From contig UROS01000038.1 of NCBI GenBank assembly GCA_900549445.1, forward strand, positions 1 to 15,477: a DNA stretch of 15,477 nt, given 5' to 3'. The notes under the pieces were generated by a model that saw only the letters and a program-made list of their open reading frames with translations, was not told where the DNA came from and did no database searches. Position numbers and translations under genes: made by a program. This stretch comes from an uncultured Porphyromonadaceae bacterium. Lineage in GTDB: Bacteria > Bacteroidota > Bacteroidia > Bacteroidales > Muribaculaceae. Below, in pieces: positions 14,108 to 15,477 of this stretch. Each line of letters opens with the position of its first letter. Within the stretch, counting starts at the first letter, position 1.

Positions 14108-15477
14108 ATGCACAAAATTTTACTGACAACGGCGATTTCGCTGATTGCCTTCTGGGCAGCCGGCGCGCCTACAGCCGATTTGCCGAAAAGATCCACCGGC
14201 ATTCCTGCTAATCAAGTGATGCTGCAGAAGGCTTCGCCGGCAGGGGATCTCGCACTGCAGAGACCGAGACAGTTGTCGTCGGCCTTCGGAGTATACAGTT
14301 CTCCCATAAAACTACCCTCGGCGGGGCGCGCGGCGGACTCTGGGCCGCTTCCCGACCTTCACGGCAGTGTGATCTATGCCGACGGCTGGACTCAGCAAAA
14401 CAACGCTATCGGAATGTATCGCATCGGCACTTCCGACGCTGTTCCGTTCGAACGCTGTGGCACGGCGCGAGTTGACGCCACTGCCGGCGGTGTGGCGATA
14501 GGCAACGACTACTATGCTTCATATTTCGTGGAGATGTATGGCTATTATTATGCCTATACCTCTAAGTTCGACATGACCACCTGGGAGGAAGATCTGAAAT
14601 GGAACTATAGTTCCGATATGAAGATGATGTCGACCGGTGTGGTCTATGACCGTACCACCAAAAAAGTGTACGGATGCTTCTACAACGACAGCAGTACCGG
14701 TTACGTGTTCGGCACGGCAGACTATGCTAATAAAAAACGCACCGTAATCAAGGCGCTCGACCGCATGTGGAGCGCGATAGCCATAACCCGCAAGGGCGCG
14801 CTCTATGCCATAGACAAACTCGGTGATCTTTATTCGGTCGACAAGACTACCGGCGATATGACAGCCATAGGCAGCACCGGGCTGGTGGCCACAAATCCAT
14901 CGTCGGCCTGCATCGATCCGCGCTCGGGGCGCTGCTTCTATGCCGTGATGCAGGGTACGGACGGTTCGCTCTATGAAATCGACCTCGCGACGGCCCAGGC
15001 CACGCTTATTTACCATTTTCCGCTTAACCAGGAGGTTGTAGGCCTGTTCGTCCCCACTCCCGATGTAGAGGACAGCGCACCTGACGCCGTAACTGACCTG
15101 ACACTCTCGTTTGCCGACGGCTCGCTGAACGGCACGGTGTCGTTCACCTGCCCCGCCACCACTTTCGAGGGAGAGCAGGGCGAAGGAACCCTGACCTACA
15201 TAATAGAGGCCAACGGCACGACGGTAGCTACAGGTCAGGCTGCCTGGGGCGAGAAAGTCTCCAAAACTGTTACTTTCAGTGTGCCTGACAACTACAAATT
15301 CCGCGTCTATGCAACCAATGCCACGGGCAACGGGCCGGTGACTGAAGCAGAGTTGTTTGTAGGCAACGATCTCCCGATGGCGCCCGAAGTGACCGCAACC
15401 ATGGACAACGGCACGGTAAACCTTTCGTGGACACCGGTAACCGCCTCAGTGAACGGGGGATATATAGACCTGAACAA
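14108..15477 (+). CDS. Large secreted protein with fibronectin-III-like domains (3' end outside window)
   Basis: The frame is open from ATG 14108 to the window end: 456 full codons with no stop. It starts with a Sec signal peptide (MHKILLTTAISLIAFWAAGA). Residues about 80-315 contain repeated strand motifs (VYDRTTKKVYGCFY, LYAIDKLGDLYSVDKTTGDM, CIDPRSGRCFYAVMQGTDG), which look like blades of a propeller. From about 325 a beta-sandwich (APDAVTDLTLSFADGSLNGT to YKFRVYATNATGNGPV) fits a fibronectin-III-like domain. A second one starts near 421 (PMAPEVTATMDNGTVNLSWT). Similar long proteins in Bacteroidota often end in a type IX secretion sorting domain, which would lie beyond the window. No catalytic motif is seen; an adhesive or glycan/protein-binding surface role is possible. 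Tandem -7 boxes just upstream support this start. Confidence 0.85.
   Translation, partial: MHKILLTTAISLIAFWAAGAPTADLPKRSTGIPANQVMLQKASPAGDLALQRPRQLSSAFGVYSSPIKLPSAGRAADSGPLPDLHGSVIYADGWTQQNNAIGMYRIGTSDAVPFERCGTARVDATAGGVAIGNDYYASYFVEMYGYYYAYTSKFDMTTWEEDLKWNYSSDMKMMSTGVVYDRTTKKVYGCFYNDSSTGYVFGTADYANKKRTVIKALDRMWSAIAITRKGALYAIDKLGDLYSVDKTTGDMTAIGSTGLVATNPSSACIDPRSGRCFYAVMQGTDGSLYEIDLATAQATLIYHFPLNQEVVGLFVPTPDVEDSAPDAVTDLTLSFADGSLNGTVSFTCPATTFEGEQGEGTLTYIIEANGTTVATGQAAWGEKVSKTVTFSVPDNYKFRVYATNATGNGPVTEAELFVGNDLPMAPEVTATMDNGTVNLSWTPVTASVNGGYIDLN

Overview
The window looks like chromosomal DNA from a gut Bacteroidales, most plausibly a Muribaculaceae-type bacterium. This is inferred from several things: Bacteroidota-type promoters (TAnnTTTG -7 boxes), A-rich leaders without clear Shine-Dalgarno sequences, lipoproteins whose mature ends read C-S-D-D, a fused CcsBA-type cytochrome c synthase, and protein sequences that resemble that order throughout. 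No rRNA, tRNA, CRISPR array or complete insertion sequence is visible.

Left region (1-5813). A 5'-truncated ftsK (DNA translocase), a LolA-like periplasmic lipoprotein carrier and trxB (thioredoxin reductase) run on the + strand as a tight housekeeping cluster. TrxB ends exactly back-to-back with a GNAT acetyltransferase on the - strand. That gene lies 5 nt downstream of an RhlE-like DEAD-box RNA helicase, so helicase and acetyltransferase probably form one - strand transcript. The helicase has its own promoter and possibly a hairpin at its mRNA 5' end.

Central region (5921-13399). This is the most interesting part. A - strand regulator fuses a hemerythrin/RIC(YtfE)-like di-iron domain to a LuxR-type helix-turn-helix. 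It is divergent from a four-gene + strand cluster: outer-membrane beta-barrel with a very acidic segment, imelysin-family lipoprotein, di-heme oxidoreductase (two CxxCH sites) lipoprotein, and a fused cytochrome c synthase (CcsBA type) whose start overlaps the oxidoreductase stop. The two divergent promoters are about 140 bp apart, with an inverted repeat almost exactly midway. I infer an iron/heme-linked envelope system, possibly surface-exposed, controlled by a di-iron one-component sensor of O2, NO or redox state. Imelysin plus di-heme oxidoreductase loci are known in other phyla and are usually linked to iron. The barrel, the dedicated haem-attachment enzyme and the neighbouring hemerythrin regulator are what make this version worth study.

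Right region (13400-15477). A - strand remnant of an Rpn-family (PD-(D/E)XK recombination-promoting nuclease/transposase) gene survives as a middle piece joined out of frame to its C-terminal tail. Next to it is a roughly 370 bp gene-free stretch with strong palindromes that may be a dispersed repeat. A promoter then leads into a large secreted protein (signal peptide, probable propeller-like region, fibronectin-III-like domains) that runs off the window.
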